DNA of 64,000 nt from NCBI GenBank assembly GCA_964035795.1, contig OZ038320.1, forward strand, positions 12,599,076 through 12,663,075. The letters run 5' to 3'. Below are positions 44,112-55,670 of the stretch, one piece after another (positions within the stretch are counted from its first letter, which is position 1; the number at the start of each line of letters is the position of its first letter). Made by a program: the position numbers and the translations under genes. This DNA is from Pterobdella sp. o SKG-2022 (Eukaryota > Annelida > Clitellata > Hirudinida > Piscicolidae). Under the pieces are notes generated by a model that was not told the origin of the DNA, made no database searches, and saw only the letters and a list, made by a program, of their open reading frames with translations.

Positions 44112-44965
44112 CTATTTATTTCTGTAGTATTTTCTATACTTTCTATAGAAATACACTTTATTTCTATACTTTTTATAGACATACAGAATCCAGCACCTTA
44201 TTTTCTTCAAGTTTAAAAAGCTTCCCACTTTGTTCGGCATGCTCTTACACTTCCTAATAGTTTTTTCAAGTTTGTTTTCAGGTGTTGTTGGCACGTTCGA
44301 AGTAGTTTCAGTAGTAATTGTATCAACAGCAGTAGTGATGGTTGCAACGGGAGAAGAAGTACTACTCGAAGGTAGGTCAAATTGCCCGGGAAAGTTTTCA
44401 ACGACATTGCAACGATCAGTACTACACACGCAGAGTACAGCATCTTGAATTTTGTTGCATCCTTCGGGAAACTGTTGGTCACATCCACCCAAAAGTGCTC
44501 CGTCTCAATTTTTGATTGGATGATTCATTTTTTTTGAGAAAATAGAATTACATTTCACATTTACAAACGTCATAATTAGAATTTATTTCATTAAATATTA
44601 ATTTTAGTAGTGAAATAGATAGTCGTTATGTCATGTAATGTGTTATTATAAAGCGCTTTTTTCGCAGACCAATGCGCTTGCTACAAACTTAATATAGCGA
44701 AAACAAAATGTAGAACAAATGTTTATTGCCGGCCAAACAAGGAATCGAACATGGTAAACTTAGATAATTAGTTTAATGCATTACCATTTGATCTATACGG
44801 ACTGACTGTTAAAGAATACTCACTGTTGTAGAGTACATAGCAGAGATTGATTTCACAAGATTGTTCACCTGAAATCATTGAGTCTTCATAGGTGTGGCAA
44901 ATCAAGCCATTGACTTCAACCCCCCCCAACAAAAATGCCAGTATCAAAATGTTCATGTTGACCAT
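44112..44965 (-). CDS. Secreted/surface Ly6/uPAR-like small protein (2 exons seen)
   Basis: Exon 1 (44965-44824) starts MVNMNILILAFLLGGVEVNG, a signal peptide, then LICHTYEDS, SCEINLCYVLYN and a strong A/GTGAGT donor. Exon 2 starts at about 44503 (weak acceptor TTGAG) in matching phase and gives GGCDQQFPEGCN, then LCVCSTDRCN. Eight cysteines and the final C-x-C-x3-D-x-C-N pattern are typical of Ly6/uPAR three-finger domains. A Ser/Thr-rich stalk follows. The end is uncertain: the frame runs to a stop at 44112 with a basic Tyr-rich tail, but a donor at 44251/44250 (GTGTAAG) may lead to an unseen last exon, perhaps a GPI signal. Function unknown; a cell-surface or secreted ligand is a guess from the fold. 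Confidence 0.65.
44632..44806 (-). mobile_element. tRNA-derived SINE in the intron of the Ly6-like gene
   Basis: Minus-strand copy: diverged head (GTTCGATTCC B-box), then the tail with AATGCGCTTGC-like and AAAGCGCTTTATAA blocks in inverse order on the plus strand, ending near ATGTAATG at 44634. It begins only about 17 bp from the exon 1 donor of the Ly6-like gene and is in the same orientation as that gene. Confidence 0.75.
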
Positions 44966-46399
44966 AATGGTTTTTAGAACATTCTAATTTCATAAAACTA
45001 ATCGCAGCAATGTCTTTTTATACCATTTTAAAACTGAAAAAAATTCTTGAAACGAGAAGCGTTCATAATAGATTATCAATTTCCTTTAAATTTATTTTCA
45101 TTTTTTAAGATTTTAAAACAGAAATTATTAAGCAATAGAATATATTAAAGCAAATAAGCCTTCGTAATTACAAAGTATATGCAGATGTGCATAAGCAAAA
45201 ACTTGTGAACTTCCTCTAAAGTAAAAAAGAAAAACACTATTTGTAATTGATTAAGTGTCAATATTTTTCACGAAATGAAAATATTTTTTTAGAAAATTAA
45301 TAGATTGTATTGATTCTAAAAAAAATTTTAATTTTGTAATTTGCGAAAGGCATATCGATTTAAACAGAAATTACCAAAAGATTTGGGAGGGAAATAACAT
45401 TTCTTAGAAATACCCGGTTTTGTTCAAATTCTAAATCATTTTGTCGGAACTTGTTAACTGCATTTCAATTTATCATATACATTTAATTCTTTTGATTGAA
45501 AGGTTGCAATTGTTTTGAAACGAGCGAAATAAGTTAGCATTGTATAGAAGTTAACTAATTATTTTTACCATAAATTTATAAATATGACTGTCCATCACTG
45601 ACAGATTATTAAGATTTCTACATGTTTTGTCGCTATAAACTTCTAAACACACCGACTTATTTTTGAAACTTACCTATTTGTTGTAAAATGCGATTATTGT
45701 CAGTTTACCATCTTCAGTTTAGTAGTATATTTTCACAAAGTAAAATTAAACAAATTATTTAGAAATTTTAATTTAAACTTATCTTTTAAACCTTATTGAT
45801 AATTTTTTTTATAGAAAAAGACATATGAAGAAAAAATTACATATTAGTTTTCATGTTGGGCAAAATAAAGAACTTTAGACTAATGAGTAGTGAAATAAGG
45901 CGAGTCTCAAGTTATCCCTTTTTTCCATATCTTTCAATAAATTATTGAAGAAATTCATGGAAATAGACTCAATGCAACTTAAAACTTTGTAAATCTTCAT
46001 TTAAGTGTTTTGAACAACGTTGGAGCTGTGCTTGTAATTAAAATCGACTTAACTTCATTTAATCCTAATCTTTGTAGCAATCTTTGAGCAACAAGGTATG
46101 CACAAATAATCATGATGTTAATTTCATGGAAAATCATCCTAATTATTAACTTTTTGCGATGGAGGTTTTTAGACGCACTAGAAAGAAAAGAATAATACTA
46201 ACAATTTATTTAGCGCAAAAAAAAATAAAGGCATTTGCGTGTAAAATATTGTTAAAATCTAGTCTCAAAAGATTTTTTTAAAGACGAGATTTAAAAATAA
46301 TCAATGACGATGAGCTTCCAATTTTAGGTGGTAGAGCTCCAAACAGCTGAAGATGCATGTCTGAAAGCTCGTTTTGATATATTGTTTGTAGAAGTATGA
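44966..46399. other. AT-rich intergenic region, nothing recognised
   Basis: About 1.4 kb with no ORF that looks coding on either strand and no repeat that I could match inside the window. The promoter of the Ly6-like gene should be at its left end. Confidence 0.4.
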
Positions 46400-48830
46400 T
46401 TTATGTTAAGTGTGGCAGATGATGAGCGAAGCAACCTTGGATTGGATTTTCTCTGAATGAGGTTGGATAATTAACCTGGATTATAAGTTTTAAAAGTTAT
46501 CAATGTTATTTTTTAAATTATTTTTTGGTAAACTAGGAGCCAATGAGGTTTGGAGAAATAATTATGAGATTAATAATTAAGGTAGTGATTGGGTGTGTTG
46601 AAGTTCAAGGATATTTTAGCAGCTTTGTTCATGACTCGCTGGAGTCGTTCCTGTTGATATCTAGTGGTATTGCTTAGAACAGAATAATCCAATAAGCTAA
46701 GAACCAAACAACAAGCCAAAATTGAAGCCATACCATTTTTGAGCAATTGACGTATGTGAGATGAAGCTTGCAAAAACGAATGACAGCAGTAATGTGGAGG
46801 TCGAACGATAATTTCTCACCAATTGTGATTTCTGAGAACTTCAATTTTTTGATAATATTGATCGAAGTGAAGTCAAAATAGATAGGTGAGTGTGGAAATT
46901 TATTTAGTTGTTGTGGGTTGCTTATTCTTATGACTAGTTTTTGAGGTATTAAGTTAAAGTTTGTTCAATAAAAACCATCTTTCAACCATTCTGAGAGTAG
47001 CAATGAAGTTTGAAGGGTTATGGAGGTTTATTGGATTTGTAGGTCATTTGTATATTGGTGGTGGAATTATGAAGAATGCTGGTAATGGAAGATATATATG
47101 TAGTGAAAAAGGACTGATACTTGTGGAACATCTTGTTCAATAGTAACCGCAGGAAACCTATGAGTCGAGTTTTACACTCATTTCTTCCAGTGAGATAGGA
47201 CTCTGAGTATATTAGCACTAGACTGCTTGGTAAAATTCTGTGATCAATGGTGTCAAATGCTGCAGATAAGTTAAATGAAATTAAGACCTAAGTTTTTTTA
47301 TTGTTACAGTCTACGTAAACATTGTCAAAAACATGAAAAGTGCTGTTTCAGTTAAATGATTAGAGCGATAAGCATATTGGTAGCTTGGAAAACTATGATT
47401 ATTAGTGATGTGGGATCTAAGTTGCATTGAATTTAAGAAATTTCAGATAAGATCGAAGTTTTGCTGGAACAGAGAATCGAGGTATGGTTTTTTAAAAAAT
47501 GGGGTGTTAGAGCAGTTTTTTGAATGCTTAGAAAATTTCATTTCTGGAAAAACATGTTCATTAGTGGCCACTGTTGAAAGTGGTCTAGAAAAATGGCTAA
47601 AAACTTGGTATGGAAAGGAATCAAGTGGAGAGATTCTTTTAAATGATTTTTTCATAATTTTCTTGACATCAGATAGTTTTATCCCCAAAACTATTTAACA
47701 TAAAATTCGAGTTTGATCTAATGAATGAGTTACATTTTTTGTTGAATTGGAATCACTGAAGCGAGATTTCATATTATATCGTGCTCTTTCTATTTTATCT
47801 AGAAAGAAAAAGTTGAAAAATTGTACATTTGCAGCTCAGTCACCATTATTATTGCACTTACGTTTTTGGCGATGGAAAGTACTATCCAATTTTATCCATA
47901 ATATCTTCAGGTTTCAAAATTTTCCAACTTCTATTTTTTCGATTCAATTGCATAATCAAAAAATTTGCTTCGTTTCAAGCTTTATCGTTGGCAGATTTGT
48001 CATCAACGTCTCAAAATATATTTTTTCAATTCTCTTACTGAAACGTTTGACTCCAATTGCTTTGTGTGACAGAGGATGTTGTTGGAAATGTGACTGCCTT
48101 ACTGTTTTAGTACGGACGGGGGAAGGATTGTCAAGGAGGGTGACTATTGTATTGTTGAAAAGAGAGGTATACTCTTCACGCAAGGGGTGTTTTTACGATA
48201 ATCATAAGAACAGATTGGTAAAACAAATTTGTTTTGCACTATCTTTTGGTGTTATTTTGAGTTGAGAATGTCGAGTATATGACTTTTCTCATGTGTTGAG
48301 GCTGTGATGTGTTGGGTTAGAAAACTCTCTTGAAGTTTCTGTAACAGCCTCTGATCAATGCGTGTTTTATGAAAGTGAGTAATGAGAAACTAGGTAGTCT
48401 GTGTATTAATATGGTGGGGAGCGGTTTTAAAATGTTAGATAGTTTTATAATCAGGTATTTCATTGAAGATTCTGATTGGAATTTAACCTTGATGCGCTTG
48501 TAACTATTTTTTTATATAAAAGCAATACCACTTTTTCTTTTATCTTCAAATCTCCTTGTGTGTTGATGAATGGAGAAGAATTCTTGAAAAGTTATGGTTA
48601 CTTTGATTGCTTCTGGTGCGTCTGGTTTCATCCATGTTTCAGTAGGGGCAAACATATCAAGACATCTTTCATTGATGGTGCTGTGTATCAAATTTTTGTG
48701 TACTGTTGATATGGTAATGAGCACTCCAAACTTGATCAGTTTGATTTTATTATGCTTGTTTGGAAAGTTTGTCTCTGAATAACTTTTTATTTTAGAAATA
48801 TAGGCATTCCAAACTGCGAGAAGTGCTAAT
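46400..48830 (-). mobile_element. Degenerate CR1/L2-like LINE
   Basis: On the minus strand the order is: endonuclease start near 48.75-48.55 kb (KFGVLITIS, LDMFAPTETWMKPDAPEAI), RT linker near 47.65 kb, FNLSAAFDTID at 47241-47277, SYLTGRNECKT near 47.19 kb, and a C-terminal block near 46.70 kb (LVLSLLDYSVL, LQRVMNKAAKISLNF). These match the CR1/L2 frame at 20.3-23.2 kb in order but are diverged and frame-broken. The plus-strand open frames here (for example 47405-47698 and 47747-48265) are shadows of it. Confidence 0.8.
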
Positions 48831-48832
48831 TT

Positions 48833-48907
48833 TCGGCCCATGCGGGATCGAACCCTGTAACTTTAGATAATTAGTCTAATACTCAACCATTGAGCTATAG
48901 GGGCCGA
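48833..48907 (-). mobile_element. SINE tRNA-Ile-like head, tail truncated
   Basis: The minus strand gives CGGCCCCTATAGCTCAATGG, an anticodon-arm TTAGA/CTAATTA/TCTAA (anticodon AAT, isoleucine), and GGTTCGATCCC, then GGGCCG and AAAATTAGCACTT. The last part is the start of the SINE body, so this is a truncated SINE rather than a free tRNA gene. It abuts the 5' end of the LINE remnant in the same orientation. Confidence 0.6.
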
Positions 48908-49173
48908 TAAAGTCTTAGAATAAAGTATATTTATAAAAAAAATTTCTTTGAAATAAAAATAACATTTCATTTTATTTAAAGTCAATTCTTGAAGGGTGTA
49001 AAGATTTTTGCTTAGGGTTGCTTGTTTCAAACTAAAAGCTTTTAATGGAAAATTACACTACGTGCGTGATGTCCCAAGTATTTTAATGAAAATTTTTATT
49101 GTTTTGTCATAAATAGAAACTAATATAATGATGTTCTTTTTTTCATTCATTCGACATTTTTATTTGTTTGTGT

Positions 49174-49346
49174 CGGCCCGTATAGCTCAAAGGTAGACCA
49201 TTAGACTAATTATCTAAAGTTACCGGGTTTGGTCCCGTGTGGGCCGACAATTAGCATCTGTTCCACAGTGTTTTCGCTACATTAAAGTTGTAGCAAGTGC
49301 TTTGATCTATAAGGAAAAGCGCTTTATAAATACTGCATTACATTAA
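49174..49346 (+). mobile_element. tRNA-derived SINE, most complete copy
   Basis: The head pairs 5' CGGCCC with 3' GGGCCG as a tRNA acceptor stem. It has TAGCTCAAAGGTAGA (A-box region), the anticodon arm TTAGA/CTAATTA/TCTAA (AAT, isoleucine-like) and GGTTTGGTCCC (B-box with one change). The body CAATTAGCATCTGTTCCACA, AAGTGCTTTGATCTATAAGG and AAAGCGCTTTATAAATAC ends in CATTACATTA. The repeated GCGCTT/TATAAAT block resembles the 3' end of L2-clade LINEs, which probably supply the RT. Confidence 0.85.
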
Positions 49347-49379
49347 ATTTCGTTATTGTGTTTTTTTTAAATTGAAATT

Positions 49380-49812
49380 ACACTAGTTATAATGTATTTT
49401 GTATAAAACGCCTATTTGCTCAACCTGTGCCCATTGATCTCATATGAGGTCAGCAAATTTTAATGACTTTTATTTTGTTAATTTCCCATGTATCTCAATT
49501 TTCGAAAATCTAAAAAAATAATTGAAGTTAATTTAAACATATTTTTTTTTGTTCCATCATAATCATAAATTATTATGCCTTAATTATATGTTTTTCAAAA
49601 AACGTCCGTCAAAGTGAAATTTTGACATTTTTAAGCTTATATATTATAAAATTTAAATCAGAAAATCGAATAAAATTAATTTAATATTAGAGATTCAACC
49701 CTAGTTACTAAAATAATTAATTGGATTTAGATAAATACAAACCACTAATTAGTAAATCTGTTGTATGTGAGTGATCTCATATAAGATCAATGGGCACAAA
49801 CAGTTTAATCAT
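49380..49812. repeat. MITE-like repeat, second copy of the family at 3515-3945
   Basis: Colinear with 3515-3945: TATAATGTATTTTGTATAAA, TGTGCCCATTGATCTCATAT near the left, and GATCTCATATAAGATCAATG with GGGCACAAAC at the right end. The two end blocks are inverted relative to each other. It lies directly upstream of the unrecognised gene at 49934. Confidence 0.7.
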
Positions 49813-49933
49813 TAACCTGTTATATCAATAAAACTGCTCTTTGTAACAAAGTATAGTTAAAAATATGAGTTTCACACAGAAAATTTTAACATTTTTGAAG
49901 TTTTGTGTTTAGAAATAGTTTTTTAAGTTTTTA

Positions 49934-52156
49934 ATGGAAAACCAAACGGACATTTTGGAAACAACTTTCTCTATTGTTGAAAGTCGTTTAGTTGCGGTTA
50001 TTCACAAAGGTGAAATAAATATTTTTGCACAAAATTTTTTAAACAAAAATCTAAATTACTTCGCAGATTTTTCAACGTTGAATATTGTTTATAGATCAAA
50101 AAAAGATTATATAAATGCAAAACAAAAAAATGTGAGTTATAAACCATTTTTAGAACTCAATTTTTTTATAAAAACACAATCTTGCTTTCATTTTTACAAA
50201 ATTAATCAATATTCTAGTTTTTTGGTCACGGTCTTTTGCGGTTGAAAACTTTTTGTTCAATCAATAATTTAGAAAAATTGTTGGAATTTTTTGATTCTGA
50301 AGTTGACCTCATCAAGAGTGGGGAATGTCTTTTAATTGGAAATAAGACGGAAAACTTAAAAGATGAAATTTCCAAAATTTACCAAATAAGGTTAGAATGT
50401 TCATTTATACTTTTTTTGAAATCTAAGTCTGAGCATTTGAGTACGAAAACACTAAATTTTCTTTCATCATTTAGTACTTAGTAATTCATATTCATTTGAA
50501 AAAAATTTCTTGTAACAAAACTTTGTAGTTTTTCGTACATTTGTGTTACTCACGTTTTTCCACTTCAAACGTTACTGTGTGTATTATTAAAAACTATATA
50601 TTTTTCCAACGTAGGGATTTCGTCTTATTTAATTTTTTTAAAATCTGAAATGTTACAATTAAAATTTTGAAGTATTTTTAATTATTTTCGGAAATATGAT
50701 AATGAATAAAAATTCATTTCCGATATGAAAACACCATTTGACCACTTCCAGGGTTGGCCACTGCAGTGAACTTCATGCCACAAAATACCTCATACACCAT
50801 AAACTTTCCACACTACCTTACTATGCTAAAGAGTGTTTGAAACTTTCAAAAAAATGCTTCAGTTTTTCTTTAATAATCAAAACTGATTTTGGAAAAAATT
50901 TGTTTTATCTAAAGAAAGATAACTATATTTATAACATGTATAAAATGAGCGAACAAAAATGGATTAAAAAACATTTTGACTATCCAAATCTAGCAGTTCC
51001 TTGCTTTGTTTTTTCAGGCAATGGCACAAAAGTGGTATATCACGTAAGTCTAACATTTGGACAAAATATTTGACATCATTTGAAAGTTTTTATAATCAAA
51101 GCCTTTTTTTATGAAATTTGGAATGTTCTATTATACCAGTATACAAAATAATAAGAATATACAAGAAATTCGATATAATTTTTTTTTAATTTTTTGATCT
51201 TAGCTTACAGGGTGCAAAACTGCTAAATGATCACCCATGGTTTATTAAGTTACTCAAAAGTTCTGGAGTGTCAATACCTACTAGAGAAAATGTAAACGTC
51301 AAAAATTTAAGCATGAAACGACAATTAAAATTTTGTTTCATGATTTTATGGTGTTTTATGAAAACTATCCATTTGGTATTTCTGAAAAGAAAACAAGGTT
51401 AAAAGTACTGCTGGTTTAATATTTAAAATACTGCTAATTCAAATTTCAAAACATGAAAGTTTTGTACAAAATATGGTTGGTCATGTTGCAATTTGCTCCC
51501 GTGGTCTGGCTTGATCGTACATTCTTCGATCATTTAAATTTTAAGATTTTAATAACTGCGTAAATTTTAAAAACGAAAAACGAAATCGAAAGTTTGTTTT
51601 CATGTTTATCAGATTTATTGAATTATTTTGAAACTTTGAAAATCCTTCGTGTTATTCATGCTATTTGAATTAAAATACAGGTTGATAAAAACTACAAAAT
51701 AAAGAAAATTGATAATCTATCTTTCAAAACTCACTCAATACAAAGTGTTTGCAAATATATAACAATCAAAAGTGAGTTCATACCTTGTAACCAAACAATA
51801 TATATTCATCTTCTTTCGCATTGATTCATCACTATCTAAATAATGGTTTATGGTTTATTTAACTTGGTGTAGAAATTTTTTTAATTAAATAATATAAAAA
51901 TTTCAAAAAACTGTTTCTACAGACGTTTCAAAATTTTTTATCGATTGCAATATCTGGCAATGTAGAACTGGTACATCAATTCGGTGAAGAGTCCGATGAT
52001 AAGAATGTAAAAGAGGAAAGTTTGTGTAAACTCAAAGGGCGGGTTTTAATTTTCGAATTGGGAAAGTTTTCTTATAACTCTTTCTGGGTTTATATTGTCT
52101 CAAGTTTTAATGATATGATTTTTTTATTATTGGCATCTTTTTCTTATGGTTTTTAG
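49934..52156 (+). CDS. Unrecognised five-exon protein-coding gene
   Basis: Exons 49934-50131, 50218-50390, 50752-51043, 51211-51291 and 51923-52156 join in phase (978 nt, 325 aa). Splice sites are good: T/GTGAGT, TTCTAG, CACTTCCAG, C/GTAAGT, TTACAG, TTCTACAG. The start MENQTDILETTF is the first ATG. Features: FFGHGLLRLKTFCSINNLEK, a stretch LYNxMYKMSEQKW-like region (YNMYKMSEQKWIKKHFDYP), FVFSGNGTKVVYHGAKLLND, HPWFIKLLKSSGVSIP and FLSIAISGNVELVHQFGEES. No signal peptide or clear membrane segment is seen except a hydrophobic end if the last exon is read through to TAG. Alternatively the last exon may splice at 52019/52020 (A/GTTTGT) to an exon at 54828-54895. I do not recognise the family; the ordered phases and conserved-looking residues suggest a real gene. 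Confidence 0.55.
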
Positions 52157-52729
52157 CATCTCTAAACCAAATTGCTGAATTCAAAAATCACTGAATACTA
52201 AATTTTTAACTAACGAAGTTTTTATTTTTATTATACATAATTAATGAGTGTTTCTTTGTGTTTTATATGGTGAAGCAGAATCGAAACACACAAGTAACAA
52301 CCTCACAAAAACATATTTGATTGGTTGACAAAACATCACAAAATAATGATAAAAATTTATTTATTCGAGTGTTATTATTCATTAAATAAAAATTATATAA
52401 AAAATTATGTTTAAAGAAAAAAGAGTTAATATTAAACCCTCAAAACGACGATTTATTGTAACATGGCTCACATAAGAGTGTTGTGCTTGCGGTAATATAC
52501 TACGAATTGGAGCTTACAGTGAGAGAAAAAGCTTTAAAAAAAATTCTCATATAACTATTTATTAATAAATAATTATCATTTAAACAAATGAATTTTCCAT
52601 TTATTTTGTGTTTTTTTGTCTACCAATCAAATATGTTTTTTTGAGGTTGTCGCTTGTGTTTTTCGATTCTGTCACCAAAAGAAACACAGGGTGAGAAACA
52701 CTGATTAATGTGATCATTGAATTTTTTCA

Positions 52730-54600
52730 TTGGTCACTACTAATGAGAAGAGCACTACATATAAGTATGAGTAGGAATAATAAATTATATAGCGCATTTT
52801 CAGCATCGTTCAGAAGGACTCTGCTACAAACTGCTCGAAAGAAAAGTTTCAAGGTTTTTAGTGAATCTAATAACAAAAAAAAAGGTTTAAGATAAAGAGT
52901 TAGAAAGTTCAGAGAATGGATCAGAGAAATAAAAAGCAGATTTAGCGTAAGAATGAGCGGAAGGGATGATAAAGAATTGAGAGCGGACAAAAGATCGTAG
53001 AGTACAAGTTTTATATGAAAAACGTAAATGAAAAAAAAGCCAGTTGACATCAATAGGAGATAAAGAAGTATTTAGAAGTATAAAAACCAGGCAAGCAGCA
53101 AAGTTTAAAGCTTTAGTAAAATGATAAAGACATTTAGAAAGTTTAGAGTATATAATTGCAGTAGTCAAGGTGAGAAAGAACAAGAGAGCAGACAAAAATC
53201 TTAAGAGAAAAAGCATCAAGATAAGAAAAGATCTGTCTGATGCGACAGAAGTTATAGGAACAAGAAGAAGCAACAGAAAAAATTTGATTTCTAAAATAAA
53301 AAAACTAATCAAAAAGAAATGAGAGTGCAAATAGTTGAAAAAGGTCAGAAAAGATTGTTATAAAAACAAGAAAAGAAAGAAGAGATTTAAACTTAAAGAA
53401 AAATTATATTAAATTTTGAAAAATTCAGTTTGAGTTGCAGAAAGTCACTCTAGCAAGAAATGGAAGTAAAACAAAAGTTTTTCAAAAGAAAAAAAAAGGA
53501 AAACAAAGAAAAGATCCAAATATCAACAGCATAAAGCTGACTTTGGAAGAAAAAGGATTCACTAAGACAAGAAAGATGAAAAGTATAAAAAATAAAAAAA
53601 GCGACTTGAGGACAGATCTCTAAAGAACGTTGTAAGAAAAAGAGAGAATGAAAAGAAGATTTAGTAATACTAACAGTAAAAGAACGATTAGAAAGAAAAG
53701 ATGTAAGCCAGGAAAATGAAAAGCCAAAAATGCCAAAAAAAGAGTGATTATGTCAACGATCTCTGAAGCAGAAACAAATTAGAAAAAAGCAAAAAAAAGA
53801 GCTTTCCAGAGTCAAAAGCTAGAAAAAGACCATTAAAGATTTTCAATAAACAAGTTTCAGTAGAGTGGGAGAGTTGCGGAATTAAGTTGAGGAAAAAAAG
53901 TTTTAAAAAGAAGAAAGAAAGGAAGTTGGCAAAAAATTGTTTTATCAAGAATTTTAGAAAAAAAAAAGTTAGAAAGAATAAGCTAGCTAGAAGGATCAAA
54001 AGGTTTTTTCACAATTCCGGTAATAAATAATTTGAAGAAGGTGGGGAAAATTCATGAGATTGGAAACGACGAAAATGAGCAAAAAAAAAATTTATTGAAA
54101 ATTTTTGGTGGAAATTTTTGGTCAAGGATAAAAGAGAATATAGATTTGCTGATGGCAGTGAGGTGTGTGAAGGTAATGGGGGAAATTTGAGGGAGATGGA
54201 CGAAAGCAGACAAAGAAACTGGAAATGTGCGACATGAAAAATTATTACTTCTAAAGAAAAAAATCTTATTGTAAAGAACATTATAAAACTTTAAAAAGAA
54301 AAAAGAGGAGGAAGGGATGTTTTGAAGAGAATACGATTGAGATTTCTTCAAAGCGAAGAAAAGGAGAAATTTTATGGAAGAATTGAAAAAAGTTGACCGT
54401 TTGGAGTGAAGGAAAAAGCGATAAGCTGATAGGTGAGAAAGGCAAAGATCATCAAAAGAGGAAGAGGGCGAGGAACGATAAAAATGTTCAAGCTTGCGTG
54501 AGGTATTTTTGGCTGTGAGACATTCATAATCAAACCATGAAGTTTTTGACCAAAAATTTCATTGAGACTTAACTTTAATATCTTTTGACACATATATGAC
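52730..54600 (-). mobile_element. Degenerate CR1/L2-like LINE (purine-rich on plus strand)
   Basis: The plus strand is a long A/G-rich tract. On the minus strand it encodes LIPQLSHSTETCLLKIFNGL and FDSGKLFFLLF near 53.85 kb, which matches the RT block H-S-T-E-T-A-L-L ... D-S-G-K ... D-L-S-A-A-F-D of CR1/L2 elements, and near 52.78-52.85 kb the LKTLKLF type of C-terminal end. The strong pyrimidine bias of the sense strand is preserved while codons have decayed. The many T-rich minus-strand frames here are this element, not genes. Confidence 0.6.
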
Positions 54601-54827
54601 AAAATTATAAATTATAAATTGTTTTTCAAATCCCAAAGTTAAACAGCCATTCATTTTGTTCGATCAATAAGTTTCATTGATCCATATTTAAAATGTAGGA
54701 AACTTTACCAAAGTCACACGTTTGCACTTTTAGCCACGGCTTAAAAAACTTTTTTTCATTTTGTCATCGATATTTGAAACAATTCCATGTTGAATGTATA
54801 CACGAAACTCGAAAAACATTTTAACAG

Positions 54828-55172
54828 ATTATGAGCAAGCCGATGCGGCACTGGATTTTCTCGGTTTCTTCATCCACTCTTGTCAAACCAATTAAATTGC
54901 TAGCAAAATTGTATAACGTGGATAAAGTTTAAACATGTAGTGAAATTTTCGAAAATGATTTTTTCACAAAGCAATACCAACTAATCTCTTTCTTCAGCTC
55001 AACTGGCGAAATGTTTGAAGGGGTAAAACATCATTTCACTCAAATAATTTCAAACTTTAAATTGATAATGAAACTGCAGAAGCCATTGAAAACGCATGTT
55101 ATTTCGCAACTCGGTAATGTAATGGCACTGGGAGGCTGGGTGATGAAGCATGAAGAAAACCAAGAGATTTAA
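54828..55172 (+). other. Candidate coding exons of unknown gene
   Basis: Two exon-like pieces. The first (54828-54895, after TTTTAACAG) reads YEQADAALDFLGFFIHSCQT and stops; it fits phase 1 from the gene at 49934-52019. The second is a pair: TTCTTCAG then STGEMFEG (about 55004-55023) with a G/GTAAAA donor, and CTGCAG then KPLKTHVISQLGNVMALGGW to a TAA stop at about 55172. Both look more coding-like than the surrounding DNA, but they cannot both follow the same upstream exon. Weak evidence. Confidence 0.3.
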
Positions 55173-55670
55173 ATTCATCGTTTTATCTGTTTATTTTTTC
55201 AAACTTATGTTTAGTTTTATTTGGGAAGTTGTATTCAATAATTGTAAATACACATATTAGCCCCATAGAAATAACATGGAATTCATTTGGAAAAATTTTT
55301 TCTCACTCATTACGTGGTTTTAGAAAGCTTTTGGCGGGTTTTTTTAACAATAAAAATTTTCAATTGAAATAACTTGATACAACCGAAAAAATTTTTGAGT
55401 TTAAAGCTATTTGAAGCTTTTCTCAAAAAAACTCATCATGAAATTAGTTTATTGAAAAGAACCAATGCGGATAGGCCAAAATTGTCGTGAATGATAATGA
55501 GTAAAAGCTTGAAATAACATTATAGTGGAAAAACACTGTTCAAGATTTTTTTATAAGATCAACAAACACAAAGTATTTGTTTCAAAAGTTGCGGAGCTTT
55601 TTGGAAGACTAGTTTACATTATCACTTGATAATTGACCTTACAATTCGATTCAGGCTAAAATACTTGTTC

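Noticed and set aside
47405..48265. Plus-strand open frames of 97 and 172 codons
   Set aside because: They are antisense to the decayed CR1/L2 LINE, whose motifs are on the minus strand, and have no domain of their own.
48833..48907. Functional tRNA-Ile gene
   Set aside because: The cloverleaf-like head runs on into the SINE body (AAAATTAGCACTT), so it is a truncated SINE. A genuine tRNA origin cannot be fully excluded without a covariance scan.
53435..53623. Lys-rich plus-strand frame
   Set aside because: It is the antisense shadow of the pyrimidine-rich LINE strand in 52.7-54.6 kb.
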